Positions 50,782-60,476 of a DNA stretch of 64,000 nucleotides are shown here, piece after piece. The DNA is from Nocardia camponoti (GTDB taxonomy: Bacteria > Actinomycetota > Actinomycetes > Mycobacteriales > Mycobacteriaceae), in assembly GCF_014646135.1 (NCBI RefSeq), contig NZ_BMMW01000003.1, forward strand, positions 469,025 through 533,024, in the 5' to 3' direction. Each line of letters opens with the position of its first letter. Within the stretch, counting starts at the first letter, position 1. Below the pieces are notes generated by a model. It did no database searches. It was not told the DNA's origin and saw only the letters and a program-made list of their open reading frames with translations. The position numbers and the translations under genes are program-made.

Positions 50782-52919
50782 TCAGCAAGTCCAACCTGGT
50801 CGAGCACCCACGCGTACTCGAAACCAACTTCCTTCCACTTCTCATACCGCCCGCTCACGCCACCATGTCCCGCGCTCATTTCCGTCTTGAGCAGCAGTTC
50901 GTTGTCGCCGGTCGCGGTGTCGCGCAGCTTCGCGATCCACTTCGCGGGCTCCACGTACAGCACGCGGGTGTCGTTGATGCTGGTGATCGCGAGGATGGCC
51001 GGGTAGTCCTTCGCCTCAACGTTCTCGTACGGCGAGTAACCCTTCATGTACTCGTAAACTTCCTTGTCCGCCAAGGGATTTCCCCACTCATCCCATTCGA
51101 TGACGGTCAGTGGAAGCGAAGGGTCGAGGATCGACGTCAGCGGGTCGACGAACGGCACGTTCGCCAGCACCGCGTCGAACAGTTCAGGTGCCAGGTTCGC
51201 GACAGCGCCAACGAGCAAACCGCCCGCGCTACCACCGTCGGCGATCACCTGACCAGCAACGCCGGTCTCGCGCAAATGCCTTGCGGCAGCGATGAAGTCG
51301 GTGAACGTGTTGCGTTTGGTGAGCGTCTTACCCTGCTCGTACCAGAGTCGACCCATCTCGCCACCACCGCGCACATGGGCGACCGCGAAGACCATGCCGC
51401 GATCAAGCAGCGACAGGCGCGACACCGAGAACGACGGGTCGATGCTTGCCTCATACGACCCATATCCGTACAGCAGCACGGGTTTTGGCGTTGACGTGTC
51501 GAGGTCACGTCGCTTGACGATCGAAATCGGCACCCGCGTTCCGTCGTCGGCGATCGCCCAATCCCGGTGCTGCTCATAGTCTTCGGCGTTGTACCCGCCG
51601 AGCACCGGCTGTTCCTTGCGCAAAATCAGCTGACCGGTCGCGGGCACGTAGTCGAACACCTGCATCGGCGTGATGAACGACGTGACACCAACGCGCAACG
51701 TCGGCTGATCCCACTCCGGGCTGGAACCCGCACCGGCAGCGAACAATTCGAGTCCGAACTCCAGTTCGGTGAGCTCGCCGTAGCCAGAATCGGTCAGCTG
51801 CCACACCGCGACACGCGGCAGCGCGCCACGCCGGTAGCCGAGCACGAGGTGGTCGGCGAAGGCGTCGATGTCTTCGAGTCGCACGTCGTCGCGATGACCG
51901 ATGAGCTGCGTCATGTTCGCCGGATCGTCGACGGGCGCTTCGGCGAGCACGAAGTTCTCGGCCTTCACGCCGTCGACTACGTCGTTGTGCAGGATCAGGA
52001 ACCGGTCTTCGCCGCCGATCACCGCGTGCTCGGCCGAGTACTCAACTCCCTCGCGACGCGGCAGCAGCACGCGGAACTCGCCCTCGGGGTTGTCGGATTC
52101 GAGGACCCAGCCTTCGGTGGTGATCTTGGAACCGAGCCAGATGGTGAGGTACTTCTCCGACCGCGTCGAGCTGACGCCAACCCAGTAGCGCTCGTCGGGC
52201 TCGTGGAACACCGCGACGTCAGCGTCGTTGGCCGTGCCGATGCGGTGCCGCCACACGGTGTCGGGCCGCCACGACTCGTCGACGGTTTGATAGAAGAGGT
52301 GGGTGCCGTCGAGCGACCACGTCGCGCCCGCGGCCGCCCCGGTGACCTCGTCGGGTAGCAGCTCGCCCGTGCGTAGGTCTTTGACGCGCAGCGTGTAGCG
52401 TTCGTCGCCCGCGGTGTCGACCGAGTAGGCGAGCAGATTGCCATCGTTGCTGATCGTGCACGCGCCAAGCGCGAAGAAGTCGAGCCCTTCGGCGAGCACG
52501 TTGCTGTCGAGCAGCACCTGTTCGCCCTCGATTACCGAGTCGACCTCAAGTTGCGGCGGCGTCCACGCATCGATGCCAGCCGCGTCCGCGTCGATGGGAC
52601 AGCGACAGAAAACGCCATACTGTTTGCCCTCGTAGCTGCGGGAGTAATACCAGTACTCGCCGATGCGCGTTGGCACCGAGAGGTCGGTTTCCTGCGTCCG
52701 CGCCTTGATCTCGTCGAAGATCTTGTCGCGCAGCGGCTGCAAGTGGTCGGTCCGCGCCGCGGTGTAGGCGTTTTCGGCCTCCAAATACGCGATGACCTCG
52801 GGATCTTCCTTATTCCGCAGCCATTCGTAGGAGTCGACGAACGTGTCGCCGTGATGAACCCGCTGCGTCGAAACCTTCTTCGCGATCGGTGCCGACACCG
52901 ACCCATTCTCGCCAGCCAT
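50778..52919 (-). CDS. ptrB: S9 family oligopeptidase (oligopeptidase B type)
   Basis: This 713-residue serine peptidase has an N-terminal seven-blade propeller and a C-terminal alpha/beta-hydrolase domain. Catalytic Ser is in GGSAGGLLVGA, Asp in ITSINDTRV and His in SAGHGGVSGR. Oligopeptidase B cleaves short peptides after basic residues. Cytosolic; no signal peptide. Matches the ptrB genes in this position in mycobacteria (there often split as ptrBa/ptrBb; here intact). Confidence 0.92.
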   Translation of the reverse strand: MAGENGSVSAPIAKKVSTQRVHHGDTFVDSYEWLRNKEDPEVIAYLEAENAYTAARTDHLQPLRDKIFDEIKARTQETDLSVPTRIGEYWYYSRSYEGKQYGVFCRCPIDADAAGIDAWTPPQLEVDSVIEGEQVLLDSNVLAEGLDFFALGACTISNDGNLLAYSVDTAGDERYTLRVKDLRTGELLPDEVTGAAAGATWSLDGTHLFYQTVDESWRPDTVWRHRIGTANDADVAVFHEPDERYWVGVSSTRSEKYLTIWLGSKITTEGWVLESDNPEGEFRVLLPRREGVEYSAEHAVIGGEDRFLILHNDVVDGVKAENFVLAEAPVDDPANMTQLIGHRDDVRLEDIDAFADHLVLGYRRGALPRVAVWQLTDSGYGELTELEFGLELFAAGAGSSPEWDQPTLRVGVTSFITPMQVFDYVPATGQLILRKEQPVLGGYNAEDYEQHRDWAIADDGTRVPISIVKRRDLDTSTPKPVLLYGYGSYEASIDPSFSVSRLSLLDRGMVFAVAHVRGGGEMGRLWYEQGKTLTKRNTFTDFIAAARHLRETGVAGQVIADGGSAGGLLVGAVANLAPELFDAVLANVPFVDPLTSILDPSLPLTVIEWDEWGNPLADKEVYEYMKGYSPYENVEAKDYPAILAITSINDTRVLYVEPAKWIAKLRDTATGDNELLLKTEMSAGHGGVSGRYEKWKEVGFEYAWVLDQVGLAD

Positions 52920-52944
52920 GGGTCCACCGTAGCCGGGTATGCGC

Positions 52945-52982
52945 TCGGGGTCGCAGCAACGGGTTAGTCGACGCGACCCCGA
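52945..52982 (-). terminator. Terminator after the secreted esterase
   Basis: TCGGGGTCGC (52945-52954) pairs with GCGACCCCGA (52973-52982), 10 nt beyond the esterase stop. No U-tract. Confidence 0.55.
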
Positions 52983-52992
52983 CCACAGTTAG

Positions 52993-53952
52993 TTAGGCCC
53001 CGAGCGCGGGCCCGATCGTGGGCCATGACGCGTGCAGCGCGTCCTGCCAATATGACCAACTGTGCGTGCCGACCGGGTGGTAATCGATGCGCGCGCCGAT
53101 CGCCGCGCCGCGCAGACGTTGATCGAATGCGACCATGCAGGTGTTGACGCCCAGCTCGATCGGACCACCAAGGAAGATGTTTTCGGCGAGCTGTGGCTTG
53201 AGTTCAGCCTCGTGCGGACCGGGGATGCCGGTGCCGGTCGACATGTAGAGCGCCTTGCCACGCAACCTGTCGACCATCATCGCCGGATCGTGCGCCGCCC
53301 ACTCGGGACTGCCGGGCGCGCCCCACATGTTCAGCGGGTTGCCGCCACGGTTGGCGATGGAGAACATCATCGCGCCCGCCGCCATGCCCGAATCCGGGCA
53401 CGCGCTGTACCCGGCGACCGCGCGGTAAAGATCGGGGTGACGTGCGGCGAGGATGTAGGCCGCGTTGCCGCCCATCGACAGGCCACCGATGCCGTTGACC
53501 CCGTTGCCGTTGAAGTTGGCGTCGATGACCCCGGGCAGTTCCTGGGTGAGGAACGTGTCCCACTTGTAGCGACCGAACCGAGGATCGTCAGCAACCCAGT
53601 CGGTGTAGTAGCTGGCCTGGCCGCCCATCGGCAGGACGACGTTGACGTTCTTGCCACGGAAGAACGCTTCCGCGTCGGTTGCGTTGGTCCATGTGCTTTG
53701 CCCGACGCCGGGGTCGAGCCCGTCGAGCAGGTAGTACGTGCCGCGCGACCCACCGCCCGCCGGATGCAGCACTTGCAGATCGACATTGCGGCCCATCGCC
53801 GGCGAGGTGACGGTGATCGCCGTCCGGGTAGGACTGAGTTCGGCCATGCCAACGATCTCGGCGGCCGAAGCTGTTGCCGGGGTAACCATCGCGGGTCCAA
53901 CACAAGCGATGGCGAATGCCAGCACAGAAGCAGCAACACTACAACGACGCAC
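52993..53952 (-). CDS. Secreted antigen-85-type esterase (PF00756)
   Basis: This 319-residue protein has a signal peptide (MRRCSVAASVLAF, cleavage likely after ATASA near residue 30) and an esterase-D fold with nucleophile elbow GLSMGGNAAY, oxyanion region GGQASYYTDW and a final HSWSYW histidine. The fold is that of mycolyltransferases, which attach mycolates to trehalose and arabinogalactan; esterase activity is equally possible. The GTG at 53952 is preferred because GGAGGG lies 6 nt upstream and it begins the signal peptide correctly. Confidence 0.85.
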   Translation of the reverse strand: MRRCSVAASVLAFAIACVGPAMVTPATASAAEIVGMAELSPTRTAITVTSPAMGRNVDLQVLHPAGGGSRGTYYLLDGLDPGVGQSTWTNATDAEAFFRGKNVNVVLPMGGQASYYTDWVADDPRFGRYKWDTFLTQELPGVIDANFNGNGVNGIGGLSMGGNAAYILAARHPDLYRAVAGYSACPDSGMAAGAMMFSIANRGGNPLNMWGAPGSPEWAAHDPAMMVDRLRGKALYMSTGTGIPGPHEAELKPQLAENIFLGGPIELGVNTCMVAFDQRLRGAAIGARIDYHPVGTHSWSYWQDALHASWPTIGPALGA

Positions 53953-54082
53953 GTCCCACCCTCCATAACCGCATGCAAATGACATTCCAAGGTAACTCAG
54001 ATGCACTGGCATTCACGGCATTCGGCGATATGGGCGTTTTACTAGCTAACTTTTCCGACCGCAAGTTTGGAAGCGGAGCGAA

Positions 54083-54505
54083 TTACCTGTCGAGCGCCCC
54101 GCGAATCGAACCGGCAAGGTAATCGAGGTCTGCTCGCTTGGGCGACGTTGGTCGCGCGCGCAAACCAAAACCGTCGCCGGGAGTTCGCGGAATTACGTGC
54201 AAATGCACGTGGAAAACCTCTTGTCCGGCCATCACGCCGTCGGCAAGGAAGAAGTTGACACCATGCGCGGCGACTTCGCTGGCCCTTAACGCGGCAGCGA
54301 TGCGCTGACCAACCTGAAAGAGCTTGCCGCCCAAAGCCGGATCAAGGTCGGCCAGACTCTCGGCCGGGATTTTCGGGACGACGAGGACGTGGCCTGGCGT
54401 CACGGGACGGATATCCATGAACGCGCAGACGTCGTCGTCCTCGTAAACCTTGGACGAAGGCGCTTGGCCGTTGATGATTTCGGTGAAGATCGTGTACGGA
54501 TTCAC
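54083..54505 (-). CDS. HIT family protein 1
   Basis: This 140-residue histidine-triad protein has the catalytic HVHLHVIPR near 100 and the core TPGHVLVVPK. Such proteins hydrolyse nucleotidyl phosphoramidates or adenylylated compounds. The GTG start (NPYTIFTEI) is 13 nt after purB, so it is likely co-transcribed, but no clear ribosome-binding site is present. Confidence 0.87.
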   Translation of the reverse strand: MNPYTIFTEIINGQAPSSKVYEDDDVCAFMDIRPVTPGHVLVVPKIPAESLADLDPALGGKLFQVGQRIAAALRASEVAAHGVNFFLADGVMAGQEVFHVHLHVIPRTPGDGFGLRARPTSPKRADLDYLAGSIRGALDR

Positions 54506-54518
54506 GCCATGCTCGTTG

Positions 54519-55940
54519 TTAAAGGATCGGCGACGGCGTGTAACCGGCCGCTTCCGGATTCGCGTCAACCAGCTTCTGCACCTGAGCGACAACCTCGGCA
54601 ACCTGGTCGCCCGCCGCGCCGATGAACGCCGACTTGTCGGCGAGAGCGGCGTCGAGCGCGGCACGGTCGAGCGGAAGGCGATCGTCGCCGGCGAGACGGT
54701 CGAGCAGGTCGGGCTCGCGGCCCTGCTCACGCATCGCAAGCGCGACAGCGACCGCGTGCTCCTTAATCACTTCGTGCGCGGTCTCGCGGCCGACGCCCGC
54801 GCGCACGGCCGCCATCAGGATGCGGGTGGTTGCGAGGAAGGGCAGGTAGCGGTCGAGTTCGCGCGCGACAACCGCCGGGTACGCACCGAATTCCGCGAGC
54901 ACCGTCAGGAAGGTTTCCATCATGCCGTCGATGGCGAAGAACGCGTCCGGCAGCGCGACACGTCGCACGACCGAGCAGAACACGTCGCCCTCGTTCCACT
55001 GCGCGCCAGCAAGTTCGCCGGCCATCGACGCGTAACCGCGCAGCACGACCTGCAACCCGTTCACTCGCTCGCACGAGCGCGTATTCATCTTGTGCGGCAT
55101 CGCCGACGAACCGACCTGGCCCGGCTGGAAACCCTCGGTGACCAGCTCATGCCCGGCCATCAGCCGAACCGTGTGCGCGAACGACGACGGCCCAGCGCCC
55201 AACTGCACGAGCCCGGAAAGCACGTCGTAGTCGAGCGAACGCGGGTACACCTGACCAACGCTGGTGAACACCGTCGCGAAGCCGAGATGCCGCGCGACCT
55301 GCTGCTCAAGCGTCGCGAGCTTGGCAGCGTCGCCGCCGAGCAGGTCGAGCATGTCCTGGGCGGTGCCCATCGGGCCCTTGATCCCGCGCAGCGGGTAGCG
55401 GTCGATCAGCTCGCGCAGCCGCGAAAGCGCGACAAGCACCTCGTCGGCGGCCGAAGCGAATCGCTTGCCGAGCGTGGTTGCCTGGGCTGCCACATTGTGC
55501 GACCGACCAGCCATGACAAGCGCCTGGTACTGCGCCGCCCGCTCACCGAGGCGCGCGGCAACCGCGACACCGTGCGCGTACACGTGCTCAAGCGAAAGCC
55601 GAATTTGCAGCTGCTCAACGTTTTCGGTGAGGTCGCGGCTTGTCATGCCCTTGTGGACGTGCTCGTGGCCGGCGAGGGCGTTGAACTCCTCGATGCGTGC
55701 CTTCACGTCGTGGCGCGTGACGCGTTCGCGTTCGGCGATCGAGGCGAGGTCGACCTGGTCGATGACCCGCTCGTAATCGGCGACAACACCGTCAGGCACA
55801 TCGACACCCAACTCGGCCTGCGCCCGCAACACCTCAAGCCACAGCTTCCGTTCGAGCACGATCTTGTGCTCGGGCGACCACAGCGAGACAAGCTGCGGGC
55901 TGGCGTAACGGGTGGCGAGGACATTCGGGACGAGGCTCAC
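54519..55940 (-). CDS. purB: Adenylosuccinate lyase PurB
   Basis: This 473-residue enzyme releases fumarate from SAICAR and adenylosuccinate. The fumarase/aspartase-family signature GSSAMPHKMNTRSCE contains the mobile catalytic Ser; HKGMTSRDLTEN holds another active-site region. GTG start 6 nt after a TetR gene; no strong ribosome-binding site. Expression may depend on the TetR promoter. Confidence 0.95.
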   Translation of the reverse strand: MSLVPNVLATRYASPQLVSLWSPEHKIVLERKLWLEVLRAQAELGVDVPDGVVADYERVIDQVDLASIAERERVTRHDVKARIEEFNALAGHEHVHKGMTSRDLTENVEQLQIRLSLEHVYAHGVAVAARLGERAAQYQALVMAGRSHNVAAQATTLGKRFASAADEVLVALSRLRELIDRYPLRGIKGPMGTAQDMLDLLGGDAAKLATLEQQVARHLGFATVFTSVGQVYPRSLDYDVLSGLVQLGAGPSSFAHTVRLMAGHELVTEGFQPGQVGSSAMPHKMNTRSCERVNGLQVVLRGYASMAGELAGAQWNEGDVFCSVVRRVALPDAFFAIDGMMETFLTVLAEFGAYPAVVARELDRYLPFLATTRILMAAVRAGVGRETAHEVIKEHAVAVALAMREQGREPDLLDRLAGDDRLPLDRAALDAALADKSAFIGAAGDQVAEVVAQVQKLVDANPEAAGYTPSPIL

Positions 55941-55946
55941 GAGGTT

Positions 55947-56648
55947 TTAGTCTAGTTGGCGCACCCGTTCGACCTGCTGCGGCACCTGATGCGGGCCGGG
56001 TACGGCTGGCGGGGCGACGATGTCGATCATCTCAAGCAACGTGGTGCGTGCGATGCGGCGCGGATCCGGTTGACCTTCGATGAGCGCGGCGACCACCGCG
56101 CCGTCGACAACCGCGACAAGTCGGCGCAGTTGCTCGGCGCGAACAACGCGGTCGGAGCGACGGAGAACGTCGGCGAGCAGCTCTTCTAGCTGCGCGCGTA
56201 GTCGAAGGCCAACCTCGCGTAGCTCGGGGTGACGCGCGGAGGCGACCGAACGCTCGTAGCGCGCGATCAGGCGGGCGCTGTCGATGGTGTCGTCGGGGCC
56301 GACGAGCAGGTCGAGCAGCAGTTCGACGGTGGCTTCGGTGCCGCGTCTGCGGTGCGTGACGTCGCCAAGGCGGCGGCGCATCGCGTCGAGTTCGATCGAA
56401 CCGCTGAACTCCACCGCGCGCGCGATCAGGTCTTCGAGCGATTCGAAATAGTAGGTAGTTGACGCCAACGGCAGGTCGGCGCGAGTGGCGACCGACCGGT
56501 GTCGCACCGCGTCGAAGCCACCTTCGAGTAACAGTTCGGCGGCCGCGGCCACGAGGGCTTGGCGGCGGCGTTCGCCTTTGGGGGTCGTCGCCGTAGTCAC
56601 CGCGACATCGTGCCAGTCATCATTGGTTCGTCCGTGCGCAATCGTCAT
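55947..56648 (-). CDS. TetR-family transcriptional regulator upstream of purB
   Basis: This 233-residue regulator has a TetR helix-turn-helix (about 25-70: RRQALVAAAAELLLEGGFD, then SVATRADLPLASTTYYF) and an all-helical ligand domain. First gene of TetR-purB-HIT. A 16-bp palindrome 42 nt upstream may be its operator. Start uncertain: the ATG at 56648 lacks a ribosome-binding site; a GTG at 56600 is the alternative. Confidence 0.82.
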   Translation of the reverse strand: MTIAHGRTNDDWHDVAVTTATTPKGERRRQALVAAAAELLLEGGFDAVRHRSVATRADLPLASTTYYFESLEDLIARAVEFSGSIELDAMRRRLGDVTHRRRGTEATVELLLDLLVGPDDTIDSARLIARYERSVASARHPELREVGLRLRAQLEELLADVLRRSDRVVRAEQLRRLVAVVDGAVVAALIEGQPDPRRIARTTLLEMIDIVAPPAVPGPHQVPQQVERVRQLD

Positions 56649-56689
56649 CGGGGAAACACTGGAAGTTCTTCGATAACTGAGTTCTACCG

Positions 56690-56705
56690 CATCCGCGCGC
56701 GGATG
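56690..56705. promoter_or_regulatory. Palindrome upstream of the TetR gene
   Basis: CATCCGCGCGCGGATG is a perfect 16-bp palindrome 42 nt before the TetR start and beyond the stop of the aminotransferase. It could be a TetR autoregulatory operator, or a hairpin. Confidence 0.45.
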
Positions 56706-56770
56706 TGTTCGTACTACGCAAAGTTGTTGTCGCACAGCACCATTGGTTCGCAGACTGGTCGGTAGCCCAG

Positions 56771-57931
56771 TTAGCTTTTGAGGTACTCGCCGAGACGTTC
56801 GATCGCTTCGGCGATGTCGTCGGTGGCGCCCGCGAACGAGAAGCGGACCGTGTGGTTTCCGCGCACGGTGTCGAAGTCGAGGCCCGGTGCGAGCGCGACG
56901 CCGGTGTTGGCGAGTACGTCGGCACACCACTGTCGCGCGTCGTCGGTGAGATGCGCGATGTCAGCGTAGGCGTAGAACGCGCCGTCAGCGGGCGCGAGGT
57001 CGGTAATGCCTAGCCGCGGAAGGCCTTCCAACAGGAGTTGGCGATTGCGCGCGTACCTGCGGACATGTCCGTCGAGCTCTTCCTTGGCTTCCGGTCCGAA
57101 AGCGTGGATCGCGGCGAACTGCGAGACTGCGGGCGGGCAGACGGTCATATTCGACGCGAGTCGCTGCAAAGCGGGCCGCAGGTGCGCGGGCGCGAGCATC
57201 CAACCGAGCCGCCAGCCGGTCATCGAAAAGTACTTCGAGACCGAGCCGATCACGATGCCGTCGCGGGAGAATTCCCAGGCTGATGCGGTCGGGGTTTCGT
57301 CGGAGTAGGTGATGCCGTGATAGATCTCGTCGGAAATCAGCAGTGTGCCGTTGGCTTCGCACCAGCGCGCGAGTTTCGCCAGTTCGTCGCGGTCGATCAT
57401 CGTGCCGGTCGGGTTAGCTGGACTTGCGACGACGAGGCCCGCAGGGGGCTCGGGCAGCGCTTCGAGCATCTCGACCGTTGGCTGGAATCTCGTTTCTGGG
57501 CCGCAGTCCAGTTCGACCACATCGCAGCCGAGGGCAGCGAGGGTGTTGCGGTAGGCGGGGTAGCCCGGTCGCGCGACAACGACGGTGTCGCCCGGGTCGA
57601 ACGCAGCGAGGAAGATCAGGGTGAACGCGCCCGACGAGCCGGTCGTGATCACGACATCGTCAGGATCGACCTGGTAGCCGTAGGTTTTCTCGTGATGTGC
57701 CGCGATCGCTTCACGCAGCGGCAGGATCCCGAAGGTTTCGGTGTAGCCGAGCAACTGCTCATCTAGGGCCCGTTTGGTCGCTTCGATGACTGGCTTCGGC
57801 GCTTGCGTTGACGGTTGTCCGGCGGCAAGCACGAGCACGTCACCATGCGACCGCGCCCGCTCAGCCGCCGCCTTCCACACGTCCATCACATAGAAGGGCG
57901 CGATGGTCGACCGGTGCGATTGCTTAGACAC
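56771..57931 (-). CDS. PLP-dependent class I/II aminotransferase
   Basis: This 386-residue fold-type I enzyme has the PLP lysine in SVSKYFSMTGWRLGW, the VASPANPTGT motif and DEIYHGITY. The amino donor is not evident; relatives act on aspartate, alanine or aromatic amino acids. The GTG start follows TACCGT by 6 nt, so it is probably leaderless. An in-frame extension upstream would run through the divergent M23 promoter. Confidence 0.88.
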   Translation of the reverse strand: MSKQSHRSTIAPFYVMDVWKAAAERARSHGDVLVLAAGQPSTQAPKPVIEATKRALDEQLLGYTETFGILPLREAIAAHHEKTYGYQVDPDDVVITTGSSGAFTLIFLAAFDPGDTVVVARPGYPAYRNTLAALGCDVVELDCGPETRFQPTVEMLEALPEPPAGLVVASPANPTGTMIDRDELAKLARWCEANGTLLISDEIYHGITYSDETPTASAWEFSRDGIVIGSVSKYFSMTGWRLGWMLAPAHLRPALQRLASNMTVCPPAVSQFAAIHAFGPEAKEELDGHVRRYARNRQLLLEGLPRLGITDLAPADGAFYAYADIAHLTDDARQWCADVLANTGVALAPGLDFDTVRGNHTVRFSFAGATDDIAEAIERLGEYLKS

Positions 57932-57995
57932 TCCGCCACGGTAGAGGACGCGTTGCTGCCCCCGGACGTGGGCGTCGCCCGATATGGTCGGCAGA

Positions 57996-58943
57996 ATGGC
58001 TCCGATGGTGCGGGGAATGCGAGCGGGTGCGGACGAGGGTGATCCCGAGCTTTCGTCGACCGCAACTGACAACCATCACGTGACCGAGCGTGCGCTCACA
58101 TATTCCGCCACCGTCGGCGCACGCCTGCGCAGCGGGGAACTCATGCGCGAATTGTCGGCGCGGTTGCCAACTCGCGACCAGTTCCGCGCGTTCGCCGTCG
58201 AGCGCCGGGTGCTGATCGGCGCCGTTATCGCCGTCGCGATCTTCGCTGGCGCAGACAGCCAACTTCCGGCAGGCGTCAGCTCTAGAACCCTCGAACCTGG
58301 CGAAGCGCAACGCGTCGCCATCGCCTATCCCCCGCAACTCGTGCCGAACCCTGAGTCGGCCGCTCGGATGATCAACGCCATCGCCGCAGGCGAGAAGCGA
58401 CGCGAAGCGGGTGTTGTCGCCGACGCGACCCTAGCGACTCTCGACCGCGCGAAAGCTGAAGCGGCAGCGGCAGTTTCCGGCGGATGGCAGCCGTGGATGG
58501 GCGACCGCGCGCCCACGGTTCCCGGCGCGACGGCAGTCGGCTCGACCCCGTCGGTCGGCGGATACGCCCTCCCGGCCAAGGGCGCGTTCACCTCCGGTTT
58601 CGGCGCGCGGTGGGGCACGATGCACCGCGGCATCGACATCGCCGCCCCGATCGGCAGCCCCATCTACGCCGTCGCTGACGGCACCGTCATCGAAGCTGGC
58701 CCAGCCCAGGGCTTCGGCCTGTGGGTGCGCATCCGCCACGACGACGGCACGATCAGCATTTACGGCCACATGTACGACTTCGTCGTCTCGGCGGGAGAGC
58801 GCGTACCAGCGGGAATGCAGATCGCGCGCATCGGCAATCGTGGCGACTCGACCGGCCCGCACCTGCATTTCGAGATCGTCCAGAACGACCAGCACGTCGA
58901 CCCGCAGGTGTGGTTGGGCGCGCACGGACTGACGCTCACTTAG
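57996..58943 (+). CDS. M23 family (LytM-type) peptidase, membrane-anchored
   Basis: This 315-residue protein has an N-terminal cytosolic part, one membrane helix (about 72-90, VLIGAVIAVAIFAGA) and a C-terminal M23 domain with zinc ligands in HRGIDIA and HLHFE and a YGHMYDF motif. It probably cuts peptidoglycan cross-bridges or activates another hydrolase; all ligands are present. TATGGT (57983-57988) is 7 nt before the ATG used here (leaderless), and the ATG at 57984 lies inside that -10. Confidence 0.87.
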   Translation: MAPMVRGMRAGADEGDPELSSTATDNHHVTERALTYSATVGARLRSGELMRELSARLPTRDQFRAFAVERRVLIGAVIAVAIFAGADSQLPAGVSSRTLEPGEAQRVAIAYPPQLVPNPESAARMINAIAAGEKRREAGVVADATLATLDRAKAEAAAAVSGGWQPWMGDRAPTVPGATAVGSTPSVGGYALPAKGAFTSGFGARWGTMHRGIDIAAPIGSPIYAVADGTVIEAGPAQGFGLWVRIRHDDGTISIYGHMYDFVVSAGERVPAGMQIARIGNRGDSTGPHLHFEIVQNDQHVDPQVWLGAHGLTLT

Positions 58944-58971
58944 CGCTTCGGCGTGTCGCGCCGGAATTGAC

Positions 58972-59046
58972 TGGCATTTCCGTGCACGTTCACACCGAAA
59001 GGGCCGAATTCCGGCCAGCAGCCCGCGAACTCGCACGAAAATGCCA
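58972..59046. repeat. 75-bp near-palindromic repeat, family C, copy 2
   Basis: Left arm begins TGGCATTTCCGTGC and the right arm ends GCACGAAAATGCCA. The centre is GGGCCGAATTCCGGCC. Same length and arm pattern as 31821-31895. It lies between convergent M23 and purD genes. Confidence 0.75.
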
Positions 59047-59061
59047 AACGACATGCCCGGA

Positions 59062-60327
59062 TTAGCTGGGGATGACGACCTCGGTCGCGCCAATGTCGGT
59101 GCGGTGGTGGCTGCCGGGCAGCTTGATCTGGGCCAGTCGCGCGTATGCCCGCTCGCGCGCCTGCGCCAAATCCTCGCCAACGCCAACAACATTCAGCACA
59201 CGGCCGCCTGCCGAAACCAACGCGTTGTCGGCCCGCGTCGCCGTACCCGCATGCAGGACAAGGGTTTCCGCTGCCGTGGCGGTGTCGTCGGCACCGGTGA
59301 TCACGTCGCCGGTGCGCGGCCGAGCCGGGTAGTTTTCGGCGGCGATGACAACGGTGATCGCCGAGCCGTCCTTCCAGCGCGGGGCGTCGACCTCGGCGAG
59401 GCGGCCAGTCGCGGTGGCGTGCAGCAGTTCCGCGAACGGGCTGTCGAGCAGCGCGAGCACGGCCTGAGTCTCGGGATCGCCGAAGCGGCAATTGAATTCG
59501 ACGACCGCAGGGCCGTCCTTGCCGATCGCGAGTCCCGCGTAGAGCAGTCCGCTGAACGCGCTGCCCCGGTTCACGAGTTCAGCGGCGACGGGCTTAACGA
59601 CGTCTTCGACGATCGCGGTCAACGTCTCATCGGGCAACCACGGCAGCGGCGTGTACGCGCCCATACCGCCGGTGTTCGGGCCAGCGTCGCCGTCGCCAAC
59701 GCGCTTGTGGTCCTGGGCGGGCAGCAGCGGCACGACGGTTTCACCGTCAACCAGGCAGAACAGCGAAACTTCTGGACCGTCGAGGAACGACTCAAGCAGC
59801 ACTGGGTGACCCTGTTCGAGCAGCTCAGCGGCATGATCGCGGGCGGCGCGACGGTCAGCGGTCACGACAACGCCCTTGCCAGCGGCGAGTCCGTCGTCCT
59901 TGACGACCCACGTCGGGCCGAAGCGGTCGAGGGCATCGTCGAGCTCAGCGGGAGTATCGACGATCTCACTGTGCGCGGTTTTCACCCCGGCAACCGCCAT
60001 GACGTCCTTGGCGAACGCCTTCGAACCTTCGATGCGCGCCGCGTCGGCAGACGGACCGAACACCGGGAAACCGGCAGCGCGCACCGCGTCGGCGACACCA
60101 AGAACCAGGGGCACTTCGGGGCCGATAACAACCAGGTCAGCGGCAACTTCGCCAGCAAGCGCGACAACATCTTCGGCCGAAGTGGCTTCAACCGGACGCA
60201 GCTCGGCGTGCTGCCCGATGCCCGGGTTGCCTGGCGCGGCGACGATCGCCGTCACCGATGGGTCGCGCCGGAGGGCGAGGACGATGGCATGTTCACGGGC
60301 TCCGGAACCGATGACGAGTACGCGCAC
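59062..60327 (-). CDS. purD: Phosphoribosylamine-glycine ligase PurD
   Basis: This 421-residue ATP-grasp enzyme makes GAR, step two of purine synthesis. N-terminal MRVLVIGSGAREHA is diagnostic, with KDDGLAAGKGV in the ATP site and EFNCRFGDPETQ for metal binding. TAATCT followed by 7 nt and GTG shows a leaderless start, notable for a housekeeping gene. Confidence 0.96.
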   Translation of the reverse strand: MRVLVIGSGAREHAIVLALRRDPSVTAIVAAPGNPGIGQHAELRPVEATSAEDVVALAGEVAADLVVIGPEVPLVLGVADAVRAAGFPVFGPSADAARIEGSKAFAKDVMAVAGVKTAHSEIVDTPAELDDALDRFGPTWVVKDDGLAAGKGVVVTADRRAARDHAAELLEQGHPVLLESFLDGPEVSLFCLVDGETVVPLLPAQDHKRVGDGDAGPNTGGMGAYTPLPWLPDETLTAIVEDVVKPVAAELVNRGSAFSGLLYAGLAIGKDGPAVVEFNCRFGDPETQAVLALLDSPFAELLHATATGRLAEVDAPRWKDGSAITVVIAAENYPARPRTGDVITGADDTATAAETLVLHAGTATRADNALVSAGGRVLNVVGVGEDLAQARERAYARLAQIKLPGSHHRTDIGATEVVIPS

Positions 60328-60476
60328 GGGGCTTAGATTAGTCGCGCGTCGGCGCTGGTAGACGCGCGGGCCTGACGTGCCCGCCCCCTCGCGGTTTCGT
60401 TCACGCGTGCGCGAATTCTCCTAAGCCCGATAGTCGTTGCGGCAGAATGGAGCCGGGGAACACGACAGGGGAGATC

